Both the position numbers and the translations under genes were made by a program. A DNA stretch of 64,000 nt, taken from positions 744,001 to 808,000 of the forward strand of contig JADJIQ010000002.1 in assembly GCA_016707005.1 (NCBI GenBank). The letters run 5' to 3'. Position 1 is the stretch's first letter, and every line of letters begins with the position of its first letter. The notes under the pieces are model-generated. The model was given only the letters and a program-made list of their open reading frames with translations, was not told where the DNA came from and ran no database searches. The DNA comes from Ignavibacteria bacterium (lineage in GTDB: Bacteria > Bacteroidota > Ignavibacteria > Kapaibacteriales > Kapaibacteriaceae). Shown here piece by piece: positions 51,601-61,659 of this stretch.

Positions 51601-53568
51601 TTACCAACTTCGAGAAACAGTGAGACGCACAATGCTCTCCTGATACCCTCCACCCAACACCGGTGGTGTGAGGCGTTCGTTGAAGAGGGTGCGTTCTGCA
51701 CGGAGGTCTACGTCTGCGAAGTTGCCGAGGCGGGCGGTAACGCCGAGGAAGAAGCCGGTGCGGTCTCCGTAGGTGTCATCAAGTGCAAGGGTGAGTCCAC
51801 CACTGGCGGTGAGGATGTCGGAGAGGATGTACGAAGCGGAGCCATCGATGGTGATGATAGTTGTGCTTGGAGATGCCACTGCTTCTTGATGGATCCATCC
51901 GATGCCGGCTGTGAGCGAGAGAGGGATGAGCAACGTGACGGATTGACTGGCGATCACGGATGTGACGGCATAATCATAGAGGTTGTTCTTTGTTGCCGCG
52001 TCCTGTCGAGCAAAGGTAACGTTGGTGCTAGCACTGAGATCGCCGATGCGATATGCATAGCCCCCTGACGCATTCCACATGGTCGTACGATTCACGTATT
52101 GGAGAAGAGTGTCGGTTGCGTCACTTTGTTGAACGTACGGTGAGTACGAAACGCGGAGATATGGCAGTCCGCGGAAGTTGAGACCAAGTGTTGCGCCGAT
52201 AGAGAGCAAGGTAGAAGTAGAACGCTTGATCGGAATGAGATTGTCGCGATCCTGCCGGGCAAAGAGTCCGATCGACATTTGGCGTTTCAGAAGTGCCTGA
52301 TCCACTTTTACATCAAAACGCAGTACGTCCACACGGAGGTTTGGGACTCCCAGCGCTCGATATCCGGCACCGATGCGGCGGATACTGCCACTAAACCGTG
52401 TGCCACTGCTTCGAATGTTCACGGCAGTACTTGCAGTTGCAGACCAATCAACATACGATGAAGCATTGGAGTCTGCTACATTCAAGAGGAAGTCAGGAAC
52501 ACTCGTTGTTCCAAACTGAGGTGCATTAAGATCTCCGATGGTAAGGGAGCCCCCTACTTCACCTTCAAATGACCATATACCCGGGATGAGTTCTACACGG
52601 AAATCGATCGTTGAGAGGATGTTTTTTTGAGGCGTAAGAGCTGAGAGAGTATCAACCACGGTAAGGCTGGCCTTATCATCAATGGTATAGACTCCAGTGA
52701 TTGTTACGTGGTCTGCCGTGATGGAACCAAGGCCAATACGACCACCATAGAGTTTGCGTCCAAAGTCAGAGTTGTCAGAGGTGCGATAGATGGTTGTATC
52801 TGTGCGTGTAGAATCAATGCGCGAGAGGGGGCGTTGTGTTGTTCCATACACTGCATGCAGATAGAACGCACCGCCGGGGTTCCATTCGAGATTCCCACCA
52901 ACAATACGCGCTCCGCTGAGGGTAAGTGGCGTGAACGTTGGGAAGACCGTGCCCACACCGATCTTTGGGAGCGAGGCCATCACACTCTCAACATCACTCA
53001 TAACACCGATCTTGGTGAGCACATCTTCGTAGTTGGTGATGTTGCCGTTCGAGACATCGCGCAACTGTTCTACTTGTCGCATGGCCTCAAGTTGTTCGAG
53101 CTGTTCAGGATCATATTGCTTAAGAGAGTCTTTCACACTCTCGTACTCTCCCAGCATCCATCCGGCCTCAGACATCGCATAGGACTCGAGTTCGCGATAC
53201 GCACGCTGCGTAACAATGCGCTTTACGGCATCAGGATCAAGTGAAACAGAAAAGGCATTGATGTTCTGACGAATATCTTGCTGTTCAGAACTCATCAAGA
53301 GATTTGCCGTGATGGGCACGCCGTAGATGATGGCCGATGGTGTGAATTCAACACGCCAGAAGTCAGGGGGCTTCTCCTGAAACGATCCCGACCTATTCGA
53401 CGTTTGACCAAGCACACGATACCCGCCGGTGAAGATCACGGGCGCATCACCTTGGTCGGAACCAAAGACAACAAATGGTGATCCTGTTTGTGGTGCAGGC
53501 TGTGCTGTTGCGATCACCGATGCAACTGCTAGTGTCACCAACACGATCAGGTTACTCGCACGTATCAT
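51601..53568 (-). CDS. Predicted large outer-membrane beta-barrel protein
   Basis: A 655-residue protein with a signal peptide (MIRASNLIVLVTLAVASVIATAQ). The first third has a helical, charged stretch (KRIVTQRAYRELESYAMSEAGWMLGEYESVKDSLKQYDPEQLEQLEAMRQ) and the rest is amphipathic strands (GGRIGLGSITADHVTITGVYTI, TLGLNFRGLPYLRVSYSPYV, IIVTIDGSASYILSD-like) ending RLTVSRSW with a terminal aromatic. This fits a barrel with a periplasmic N-terminal domain, possibly a partner of the RCC1-repeat protein encoded just upstream with a 4-base overlap. Confidence 0.78.
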   Translation of the reverse strand: MIRASNLIVLVTLAVASVIATAQPAPQTGSPFVVFGSDQGDAPVIFTGGYRVLGQTSNRSGSFQEKPPDFWRVEFTPSAIIYGVPITANLLMSSEQQDIRQNINAFSVSLDPDAVKRIVTQRAYRELESYAMSEAGWMLGEYESVKDSLKQYDPEQLEQLEAMRQVEQLRDVSNGNITNYEDVLTKIGVMSDVESVMASLPKIGVGTVFPTFTPLTLSGARIVGGNLEWNPGGAFYLHAVYGTTQRPLSRIDSTRTDTTIYRTSDNSDFGRKLYGGRIGLGSITADHVTITGVYTIDDKASLTVVDTLSALTPQKNILSTIDFRVELIPGIWSFEGEVGGSLTIGDLNAPQFGTTSVPDFLLNVADSNASSYVDWSATASTAVNIRSSGTRFSGSIRRIGAGYRALGVPNLRVDVLRFDVKVDQALLKRQMSIGLFARQDRDNLIPIKRSTSTLLSIGATLGLNFRGLPYLRVSYSPYVQQSDATDTLLQYVNRTTMWNASGGYAYRIGDLSASTNVTFARQDAATKNNLYDYAVTSVIASQSVTLLIPLSLTAGIGWIHQEAVASPSTTIITIDGSASYILSDILTASGGLTLALDDTYGDRTGFFLGVTARLGNFADVDLRAERTLFNERLTPPVLGGGYQESIVRLTVSRSW

Positions 53569-56390
53569 GGCATTGCGAGACGTTCAACACGCAGTGGTCC
53601 GATCGGTGGATCTGCAGGCACCGGTACGAGATTGATCACGGGTCCTTCACCCATTTGTCCAAGTCCGTTCTGGCCCCACGTCCACAATGATCCGTCGGCC
53701 CGTACTGCCATGGCATGTGCACCTCCGGCAACGATGCCTTGTACGGCATCAACGCGCGACACCTTCACGGGCGTAAGTCTGCCAAGCCTTGTACCGTCAC
53801 CACATTGACCGAGGATGTTGTTGCCCCACGCCCACACTACTCCTGATGAGTCGAGTGCGAGGCAGAAGGAGCCCCCTGCCGCAATGGCACGGATATTCTT
53901 GAGTGCCTCAACCTTCTTCGGAACGTGTCTGTCGGTAGTTGTTCCATCACCAAGCTGTCCACTCGCATTACTCCCCCACACGAACACTTCACCGGTGTTT
54001 GTCAATGCCATTGAGTGAGCATCACCGGCTGCGATGTCGATAACAGCCTTTACACGCTTGATGCCCGGGCTTCCGCCGAGGTCCATGGCGATCGGAAGTG
54101 GGATGGGAACGAACGGGAAGTCATCATCGAATCCAGCCTGACCGTTGCCGTTCACTCCCCAACCGGCAACTACACCCGACATCGTTAGTGCAAGAGAATG
54201 TGAGTGGCCACAGGCAATGGCGCGGATGCCTTTGAGCATCGGATGTTTGCGAGGTGTTGGAGGGTTATCGATCCCGTCGAGCTGTCCGGTAGTTACGTTG
54301 ATCTTTCCGCCAAAGAATCCATTCTCAAACGTTCTGTTGTAGCCCCACACATAGACGTCGCCCTTACTCGTCAACGCCATTGCATGACGTGAACCGGCTG
54401 CAACATCGATCACACCCGTAAGTCCGGGGAGTGACGTTGGTTCACCCTTCGTGATCCGGTCGTTCACGCCCAGTTGCCAATAGTCGTTGAAGCCCCATCC
54501 TTTTACAACGCCGCCTTTTTCAACAGCGAATGACATGTCCATCCCTGCTGCAAGCGCCAGGACGTTGCTCACCTTGGCCAGCTTCTTCGGCTCGGATACT
54601 ACGCTCGGATAGGCTTTTGTGATGGCGTAACGGAGATTATCGCCCCAGCCCCACACGATGTTCTTTGGATCGAGTGCCGCAAGTGGGAAGCCCTTCATGT
54701 AGGTGCCGGCGCCGCCTGACTGCTTCATGTCCGTCACGTCGTAATCAACCTGACCGCCTTCTGTCTGTCCTTCTTGTTTCTGTGCCACGTAGGAACTTGC
54801 CCAACTTTTCTTTGCCTTGATGCCAGTTGCTACCTGGTTGATCGTTGCATCGGTGAAGAGGCCATTACTACCTGCTTTTAGATCGGCTGCGCTGATACTG
54901 AGTTCTTTTACGAGTTTCAGGGGGCTTTTCTCTTCCGGAGTAGCAACGAGAGAGTGTCGTTCTCCGGCGGCCATCACAAGCACGGGGAGCTTGATCGAGT
55001 CGAGCTTCTCGCGGTCAAAGAACCGGAAGTTGTCAACGTTCACATGCGCCATCTTCGAGCTGTCCTTTACTACGAGGTACGAAGCTCGATTGATGTACCG
55101 CACCACATCCCACTCCACCGGAACAAGGCGTTCGCTCGCAGCGGCGCGCGCAGATGGAAGGCCTGTAGAATATGCCAAGTAGAATTCACCGGGGAGCCCA
55201 GGCAGTTTCCGAACCGGAAGTTTGAACGTATCCTTTGCTGTGCGCTCAACATAGAGCTCAACAGCTGCGTCGGGTGATAGAGAGCCCCCTACCACAAAAC
55301 CGATCATACTTGTTTGAATGCGGAATTCCTGCGATTGCATTCTGCCGAGTGCTTCATCGCCGATGAGCACTCCGTATGAGGTGACCCAATACCGACCGTT
55401 CTGACCTAGACTTCCAAGAACCGGGTGATCGTCCTTCACCGGATCATTCTTGAATGCTTCACCTTCTACCGTCCAACAGGCAAGCGATCCGATCTCAAAG
55501 TCCCAGTTCTCTCCGGGGCAGACATCCGTGAGTTCGGCAGCAACGGTAGGTGGCTTTGGCCTGTCTGGGGGCGTTGTATCACCGCGGAACGGACGGAAGA
55601 CAAACGTCCACACCTCGCTAACGCCAAGGTTGATGATGCTCGAACCGCTTTCTTCATAGGCAGAGACCACCCATGCATACTTCTGTCCGACTGTGAACTT
55701 CCGCGCTGAAACAGGATACTGCAGGATCGTTCGGGAGAGATCGCGTACATCCAAGAACGCCGGGTTGCGAGATACAGCGTCTTGGGGCGTCTGTGTAGCG
55801 AACATCTCATGGATGCGCACCTGATACAGGATGCGCTGTCCGGGACCGGGAGGAACCGATGACATCCACGTGAACACCGGATAATCCATCGGCACTTCAG
55901 ATTCATCGGGTGGCGCGATCAGGATCGGCTGCGAGAGCCTGTTCACAGTTGTGAACTTGCAATCTTTACCGAGGATCTGGTCTGTCTCTGCGCTGATCAC
56001 TTCGCAGCAGATCTGGTAGTCGCCCGTGGGTACGGTTCCGGTACGCAGAAGGGCGTCGCGATATTTTGGGTTGTACTCCCCAATCTTCACCGGTTGAACC
56101 ATGGTACCAGTTACCACAGTCTGGCCATTCGGGATCTCGATGACCTTCGTTGTGGCGTCGGCAATGATGCCGTCAGGGATCGATGACTCCTCGGCAGTGC
56201 CATGTAAATAAACCTTAACAGGTCTGCCCGAGGTATTTGTGAGGTAGACCTTCCACAGGTCTGCAACTCGCAATTGATTGGGAGGGGGCTGAGAAAGACG
56301 GATGCTCACCATTTCGGGTGATTGTCCGAAGAGGCTACCGGCACTGCAGATGAGCACCAAGGCAATTACGAACGTCAACGTGCGAGTCAT
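53565..56390 (-). CDS. Exported RCC1-repeat (beta-propeller) protein
   Basis: A 941-residue protein with signal peptide LTFVIALVLICSAGSLFGQ. The N-terminal part has immunoglobulin-like segments (LRVADLWKVYLTN, GDYQICCEVISAETD, PVFTWMSSVPPG). A jelly-roll-like segment starts NWDFEIGSLACWTVEGEAF. The last about 420 residues are RCC1 repeats with the W-G-x-N pattern: VYVWGYNRTFENG, VAGWGVNGNGQAG, VFVWGSNASGQLGDGT, VWAWGNNILGQCGDGT and LWTWGQNGLGQMGEG, forming a seven-bladed propeller. It is probably surface-exposed and may bind proteins or glycans. It overlaps the barrel gene by 4 bases. Confidence 0.85.
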   Translation of the reverse strand: MTRTLTFVIALVLICSAGSLFGQSPEMVSIRLSQPPPNQLRVADLWKVYLTNTSGRPVKVYLHGTAEESSIPDGIIADATTKVIEIPNGQTVVTGTMVQPVKIGEYNPKYRDALLRTGTVPTGDYQICCEVISAETDQILGKDCKFTTVNRLSQPILIAPPDESEVPMDYPVFTWMSSVPPGPGQRILYQVRIHEMFATQTPQDAVSRNPAFLDVRDLSRTILQYPVSARKFTVGQKYAWVVSAYEESGSSIINLGVSEVWTFVFRPFRGDTTPPDRPKPPTVAAELTDVCPGENWDFEIGSLACWTVEGEAFKNDPVKDDHPVLGSLGQNGRYWVTSYGVLIGDEALGRMQSQEFRIQTSMIGFVVGGSLSPDAAVELYVERTAKDTFKLPVRKLPGLPGEFYLAYSTGLPSARAAASERLVPVEWDVVRYINRASYLVVKDSSKMAHVNVDNFRFFDREKLDSIKLPVLVMAAGERHSLVATPEEKSPLKLVKELSISAADLKAGSNGLFTDATINQVATGIKAKKSWASSYVAQKQEGQTEGGQVDYDVTDMKQSGGAGTYMKGFPLAALDPKNIVWGWGDNLRYAITKAYPSVVSEPKKLAKVSNVLALAAGMDMSFAVEKGGVVKGWGFNDYWQLGVNDRITKGEPTSLPGLTGVIDVAAGSRHAMALTSKGDVYVWGYNRTFENGFFGGKINVTTGQLDGIDNPPTPRKHPMLKGIRAIACGHSHSLALTMSGVVAGWGVNGNGQAGFDDDFPFVPIPLPIAMDLGGSPGIKRVKAVIDIAAGDAHSMALTNTGEVFVWGSNASGQLGDGTTTDRHVPKKVEALKNIRAIAAGGSFCLALDSSGVVWAWGNNILGQCGDGTRLGRLTPVKVSRVDAVQGIVAGGAHAMAVRADGSLWTWGQNGLGQMGEGPVINLVPVPADPPIGPLRVERLAMP

Positions 56391-56573
56391 CGGGCTACCT
56401 CCCCGAAAATGAAATTGTGCGACTCAAGTTCACACACCCCTGCGAGGCTCCAAACATACAACTACCAATGAAATACGAAAAAATACTTTCAACATCTCTT
56501 TGCATTGTCCTTCGGTTGACGTTGTTTTGCCGTCTGGTTATACGGCGTCATGTACCAAGGAAGGGGTGGGACA
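56391..56573. other. Divergent intergenic region of the surface cluster
   Basis: About 180 bases lie between the divergent RCC1-repeat gene and the 1693-residue protein. The segment is AT-richer than its surroundings (for example around 56455-56495) and likely holds both promoters. I see no repeat array or obvious palindrome in it. Confidence 0.4.
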
Positions 56574-59500
56574 ATGAACCGACAACGGCTTTCGCTCTCA
56601 TCATTGAAGCGCTCGCTCGTCCCGCGGATTCCAACAGAGCAACGCTCGGTTGCCACCGTCGTGGAGCGACCAGAAGCCTTTGGGCTTTCGCGCAGACATG
56701 CGATCAAACTCGCCGGCGCACTTACTCTTGCAGCCGCACCTCTTGCCGGGATCGTCCAGGCCGCGGTCAGCACTTCGTATGTCATGGTCCGTCGCGGACG
56801 GCGCATCGTCTTCCTCGTTGCCGGCGTGGAACGCTGGTCTGTGGATCCTGACCTCTTCGATGGAACGCCAAGCGTTCACGCATCAGAGACCGATGCCGGG
56901 ATCGTCGTCACGCTGCGTGATGCTCTCTTCCCCGGCACCCAGATCAGAGCCGACGTTGAAGCCCATATCTCACGAGGGATCAGCGCTCAGGCCACATTCC
57001 GCTTTGCAGCACTTGGGGCCACAGAGAGCGTTGACTTCGTTCAGTGGCTTCTCGACACGTCAGCAGCACACCTGCTGCGCACGTCTGCCATTCATTCGCA
57101 CATCGGCGCAGATGCATCCGTTGCGATCGCTTCTGGAGTGGCATCGTTCCGACCATCATGGGTTTTGACATTTGCCTCAGCATCAATGCTCACGGCAGAC
57201 AAACGCACGCTCCTTGGTTCACGCTGCTCAGTAATGGCTCTGGCAAAGGATGCCCCCTCTCTCACAACCGGTGCCAATGGGAAACGGTCCTTGGTTCGCG
57301 TTGAGCGCGGAGATCAACCGTGGGAGGTAAAGATCGATCCAACCGGTCTTGCAGACTGGCAGCTCGTGTCGAACAGCACCTCGTTCGATGCGTGCTCCTT
57401 GGAGATACGATCGGACGGTCAAGCAACTGGGATGATGGAGGCAGCACGTGAGGGGGCAACATTTCTCAACGTAGCAGAAGCCGGGATCACACTTCCTCTC
57501 CGTGACCTTCGTTACGCATGGGCTATGACGGAGAAGGGGCGCCATGACGGCCTTGTAGCACGATATGCGAAGGGTGCCGAGTGGACACATATCGAAGGTG
57601 TCTCCGTTGAATTGGGTGACCGAGAAGGTATTCCACCGCTCGAGATCGAGCGCAGGGGCCAGGAGATCACGAGGCTTATTGTTGCGCCGGGTCTGAAGAG
57701 ATATGTGATCCCCGTATCCGGGGCCGTCACGGAACCCACAACAACACATCCTCTCTACCAGCTTGCCTTGTTAACGAAGTCCGTAAAGCCCTCGGCGTTG
57801 CCTAAACCGCACATGCATCTGGCATCGCTGCAGGTGGACCTCAAACAGACGATGTCTGTGCAGTCGCAGGTAAAGGATCCAACCGTCACCGGCACGGTGA
57901 AGAAATCACTCGGAAAACTTGGCAAGGCCAAGTTCACCATGCCGAACAATCCTCGTGTTACGGTGATCCGTCCTGACGACTTGCTGGTGTTGACCTTTGA
58001 GTTTCAGAATATCACACTCAACAAATCCGGCGGAACATTCTCCGGCGGCGGCAGCGGGTCTCGACTCATCGTTCATTTCCAACCGCAGCACATCGCCGAA
58101 CGCGCATTCTTCTATACGGGTGACAAACCCGCCGATCAATCGGCCTATCCTCCCGGAGATCAATCGAAGAAGACGAGCAGCGACGAACCATTGCTCGATC
58201 CGCCGATCGATGCAGCGATGGCTCATCCGTCGCGGCTTTCGTTCCAGCTTCCTTCCGGGTATTCCGGCAAGTACAGTATTGAAGGTTTGCTCGACTGGAA
58301 GAAGTTCACTCTTGCTGTTTCACCGAGTGCCAAACCCCCTGCTGTTGAATCGATCTACTCTTCATTGGCATCAAGCACCTTCTTGAAGTATGCGTCTGTT
58401 GGCGACTCAGAAGTAAAGGATGCGAAGAGTTCGATGCTCTATGTAAAGAAGAAGGGCATCAGCACGGGCAAGAAGTACACGGTGAATGCCGGTGCATCAA
58501 GCAGGTTAACGTCGAAGAAACAGTCACGCGTGAAGTCGGCGTTCGAATCACAGGCAGACCTTGCAACATCACTTGCCGACTCAACGATCAGCGACATCCT
58601 TGCTGCTGCACTCGTAAAGCCCCCTATCAAATGGCCGGAGCTCGACGAAACAGCGATCGAATATCCGTACCGTTTGTTCCTTTCGCCGAACAAATACGCC
58701 GGATTCGCCCACCGCACGTCAAGCGGGCTTACGCCTGACCAACGCAAGGTAGAGCTGTGGCACACCCGTCTTGGTGTTCGCCACACGGACGGATCGGTGA
58801 ATGAGAACGCAGAGTACTTCCGCACGGTTCGTGCTATTTGGTCGCCCGATTACGGCACAGCACGCACGATGCAGCCCATCTTCAAAGAACGTCCGTTCCG
58901 CACCTCACTCAATCGCAGAGACCGCAGTGAGATCGTAGACCTTACATCCAATTACGGGCTGAAGTTCACCGAAACCGAACCCGTCAAGGTGAAACGACTG
59001 ATGCTCACGTCGCTTGGCGCATGGATGGATGGCACCGGTTCGTGGGATCCGCATCCGGATGATGATCTCGAGGTAGAAGGTTGGGTACAACGCGGCGCAC
59101 AGGGAAGAGACACGTTTGTTCGCGTTGCCTACAAAGGATACCTCTATCCGTTCGGGAACAGAGCAACGCTGATCAAGGAGACCGAACGCAAGTTCGTGCG
59201 GACACCACGCGGAGACATGGCGGCATATCTCATGCAGCGCATGTTCATCATTCTCAAGGAGCCCGTTCGCGAGTTTCCGGCTGACGGACTCGACGGCATG
59301 GAGTATGAAGGCAGAGAGTTCCCGTTCCGTCGCGTAACCATCACAACGAAGATGACGCCGAACTTGGAGCTCCCAAAGCCCCTTATTGAATCAGATGACA
59401 CACTGTTCTCCAGCAACAGCTTCTGGCCGATGTTCAGCATTGGCGGCGGAGCGCCGCAAGATGTGCGATGGAACTGCATCGCAACGGACTGGGACAACAA

Positions 59501-61655
59501 CACCGTTCAGTTCAGTGTGCCCCTAGCCTTCCTCACTTCGCCAGACTGCGCGGGTTCGGGCAGCGTGAGCAAGTTGCAAACGTTCAGTGGCAACAAGAAT
59601 GGCTCTGGCGATGCAAGTTCGTATGTAAAGCAGATGTCACGCAGAACCGTAGAGATCAACGGTCAGAAGGTTGCCTTTGCTCCGTCGATCAAACGTGGCG
59701 ACACCTCCTTCCCCACGGCGAAGTTCTACCTTCACGGATATGCGAACAACGAGATCCCGGTGAACACACCGCGGTTCTTCCCGCGCATGGAGAAGTCGAC
59801 GGTTGCCATCGAGAAGGTCCAAGAACTCCTCGGCACCAGCGGCACAAACACCGTCAAGTTCTACGAGAAATACCTCGCCCATGCCTTCGAGGCCGGGGCC
59901 GCCGTTGCCAAGGGCGCAAGCGTCAACGTCAACGACATCAAGAATCCAACACAGATGTTCCTTGCGCTTCAAGACGCATTGAACATGGACTTCGGAGCTC
60001 AGTCGGATAAGGGAGGGGGCTTGGCAGCACCAAGCATTGGTGTTGATGCACTCTCTCGTTTGATGGGGCCGATCCAAGGCAAGGTGAATGACCTTGCGAA
60101 CTCTGCTGCCGCAGTGGGGAACTTCGATCCGATGGAGTATTTCGCCGGCTTGCTGAACAGCAAGATCTTGGGCGACATCACTCTCAAGGACGTCCTTGAT
60201 TTTGTTCAGGGCATTCTGAACAACATGGACAAGATGCCTGGCCTTGATAAGAAGGACGACTTCGGGATCAAGGACGACATTGATGATATCAAGGCCAAGG
60301 CAGATGAAGTAAAGGCAGAGGCGGAGAAACTCGTTGCTGATGTCGCGGCAGAAGTCAACGCCGCAAAGGCTGCACTCAAGGCCGAAGTTGATGCCGTGAA
60401 GAGCGAGATCCAAGGCTACATCAATGCAGGAAAGAAGGCCGCTGAAGATCGCATCAAGGAATGGAAAAAACGGATCGACGATAAGATCAATGAACTCAAG
60501 TCCGAGATCGATAAAGCCCTGGAGCCCCTTATCGAGGCCGGTAACGAGGCAGCAGAGAAATACAAAGAAGTTGCAGGTGCACTCGAAGGGTTGAAGAAGG
60601 GTCTTCAACTTGTGTACGAATGGCAGACGGAGATCAAGGGTTCCCCTGGCAACATTCTGATGCCACGTGATCCGGGAGCAACCGATAAGGACGACAAAGC
60701 TATTCTGTATCTCAAGGCTGAGTTCATCAAGAAGCTCAACCTCGATCCGCCGGAAGTGAAACTCTACGGATCGCTGTCGAACTTTATCATCAACCTCATC
60801 GGTGATGGTGCTGCACAGTTCCTCATCATCACGTTCAACAAGCTGTCGTTCTCGGCGAAGATCGGTGAGAAACCATCGATCAACCCCGACATTGCAAGTG
60901 TGGAGTTTGCAGGCCCCCTCTCCTTTGTCAACAAGCTCAAGGATCTCATTCCAAAGGGCGGCGGCGGCGGTGGGGTTGGCTTCTCATTCGACTTCAACGT
61001 ATTGCCATCAGGCATCACGGCCTCCCTTACGATCGGTCTGCCCAATGTGACCGTTGGCGTGTTCTCTCTGCAGAACATGGCCTTCATCATGAGCATCACC
61101 ATTCCGTTCGATGGACGTCCGTTCTCCGCCTACTTCGCATTCTGCACCAAGGACAATCCGTTCCGCCTGACGATCATGATGTTTGCAGGGGGCGGATTCT
61201 TCGGCATCGAGATCACACCGTCCGGCGTGCGTATGCTCGAAGCTGCATTTGAATTCGGTGGCAACTTCGGATTCGACTGCGGCGTGGCCTCCGGCGGTGC
61301 AAGTGTGATGGCCGGCGTCTATTACAAACTCGAATCGAAAGAGATCGAAGGCAAGATGGTAGAACAGTCCGAACTCACGGGCTACTTCCGTCTCACGGGA
61401 AATCTTTCCATACTTGGTTTGATTCGCATAAGCCTTCTCTTTGAATTGAAGCTCACGTGGCAAAGCAACGGCAAGGTCTTTGGTGTTGCCACGATCGAAG
61501 TGGAGATCGAGATCCTCTTCATCAGCTTCAGTGTTGGTGTAACGGTGGAACGTCAGCTTAAGGGCTCAGACGGCGACCCAACGTTCAAAGACGCACTCCC
61601 AGAGCCATCGCTATGGGAACTGTATTGTTCAAGCTTCGAATATGAGGAGGCCTGA
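56574..61655 (+). CDS. Very large exported protein of unknown function
   Basis: A 1693-residue protein with a twin-arginine-like N-terminus (LSRRHAIKLAGALTLAAAPLAG, about residues 40-62), suggesting Tat export. No family is recognised. The middle shows beta-rich stretches, and a long charged coiled coil runs from about residue 1229 to 1330 (DIKAKADEVKAEAEKLVADV, then KRIDDKINELKSEIDKAL). After it come a six-glycine run near 1463 and a hydrophobic, glycine-rich region with barrel-like strands (FSFDFNVLPSGITASLTIGLP). ATG at 56574 has GGAAGGGG upstream. The next gene starts 4 bases after its stop, so the pair is an operon. Confidence 0.8.
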   Translation: MNRQRLSLSSLKRSLVPRIPTEQRSVATVVERPEAFGLSRRHAIKLAGALTLAAAPLAGIVQAAVSTSYVMVRRGRRIVFLVAGVERWSVDPDLFDGTPSVHASETDAGIVVTLRDALFPGTQIRADVEAHISRGISAQATFRFAALGATESVDFVQWLLDTSAAHLLRTSAIHSHIGADASVAIASGVASFRPSWVLTFASASMLTADKRTLLGSRCSVMALAKDAPSLTTGANGKRSLVRVERGDQPWEVKIDPTGLADWQLVSNSTSFDACSLEIRSDGQATGMMEAAREGATFLNVAEAGITLPLRDLRYAWAMTEKGRHDGLVARYAKGAEWTHIEGVSVELGDREGIPPLEIERRGQEITRLIVAPGLKRYVIPVSGAVTEPTTTHPLYQLALLTKSVKPSALPKPHMHLASLQVDLKQTMSVQSQVKDPTVTGTVKKSLGKLGKAKFTMPNNPRVTVIRPDDLLVLTFEFQNITLNKSGGTFSGGGSGSRLIVHFQPQHIAERAFFYTGDKPADQSAYPPGDQSKKTSSDEPLLDPPIDAAMAHPSRLSFQLPSGYSGKYSIEGLLDWKKFTLAVSPSAKPPAVESIYSSLASSTFLKYASVGDSEVKDAKSSMLYVKKKGISTGKKYTVNAGASSRLTSKKQSRVKSAFESQADLATSLADSTISDILAAALVKPPIKWPELDETAIEYPYRLFLSPNKYAGFAHRTSSGLTPDQRKVELWHTRLGVRHTDGSVNENAEYFRTVRAIWSPDYGTARTMQPIFKERPFRTSLNRRDRSEIVDLTSNYGLKFTETEPVKVKRLMLTSLGAWMDGTGSWDPHPDDDLEVEGWVQRGAQGRDTFVRVAYKGYLYPFGNRATLIKETERKFVRTPRGDMAAYLMQRMFIILKEPVREFPADGLDGMEYEGREFPFRRVTITTKMTPNLELPKPLIESDDTLFSSNSFWPMFSIGGGAPQDVRWNCIATDWDNNTVQFSVPLAFLTSPDCAGSGSVSKLQTFSGNKNGSGDASSYVKQMSRRTVEINGQKVAFAPSIKRGDTSFPTAKFYLHGYANNEIPVNTPRFFPRMEKSTVAIEKVQELLGTSGTNTVKFYEKYLAHAFEAGAAVAKGASVNVNDIKNPTQMFLALQDALNMDFGAQSDKGGGLAAPSIGVDALSRLMGPIQGKVNDLANSAAAVGNFDPMEYFAGLLNSKILGDITLKDVLDFVQGILNNMDKMPGLDKKDDFGIKDDIDDIKAKADEVKAEAEKLVADVAAEVNAAKAALKAEVDAVKSEIQGYINAGKKAAEDRIKEWKKRIDDKINELKSEIDKALEPLIEAGNEAAEKYKEVAGALEGLKKGLQLVYEWQTEIKGSPGNILMPRDPGATDKDDKAILYLKAEFIKKLNLDPPEVKLYGSLSNFIINLIGDGAAQFLIITFNKLSFSAKIGEKPSINPDIASVEFAGPLSFVNKLKDLIPKGGGGGGVGFSFDFNVLPSGITASLTIGLPNVTVGVFSLQNMAFIMSITIPFDGRPFSAYFAFCTKDNPFRLTIMMFAGGGFFGIEITPSGVRMLEAAFEFGGNFGFDCGVASGGASVMAGVYYKLESKEIEGKMVEQSELTGYFRLTGNLSILGLIRISLLFELKLTWQSNGKVFGVATIEVEIEILFISFSVGVTVERQLKGSDGDPTFKDALPEPSLWELYCSSFEYEEA

Positions 61656-61659
61656 TATC

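Noticed and set aside
59637..60608. 323-residue antisense open frame
   Set aside because: It lies opposite the coiled-coil region of the 1693-residue gene and reflects its biased codons.
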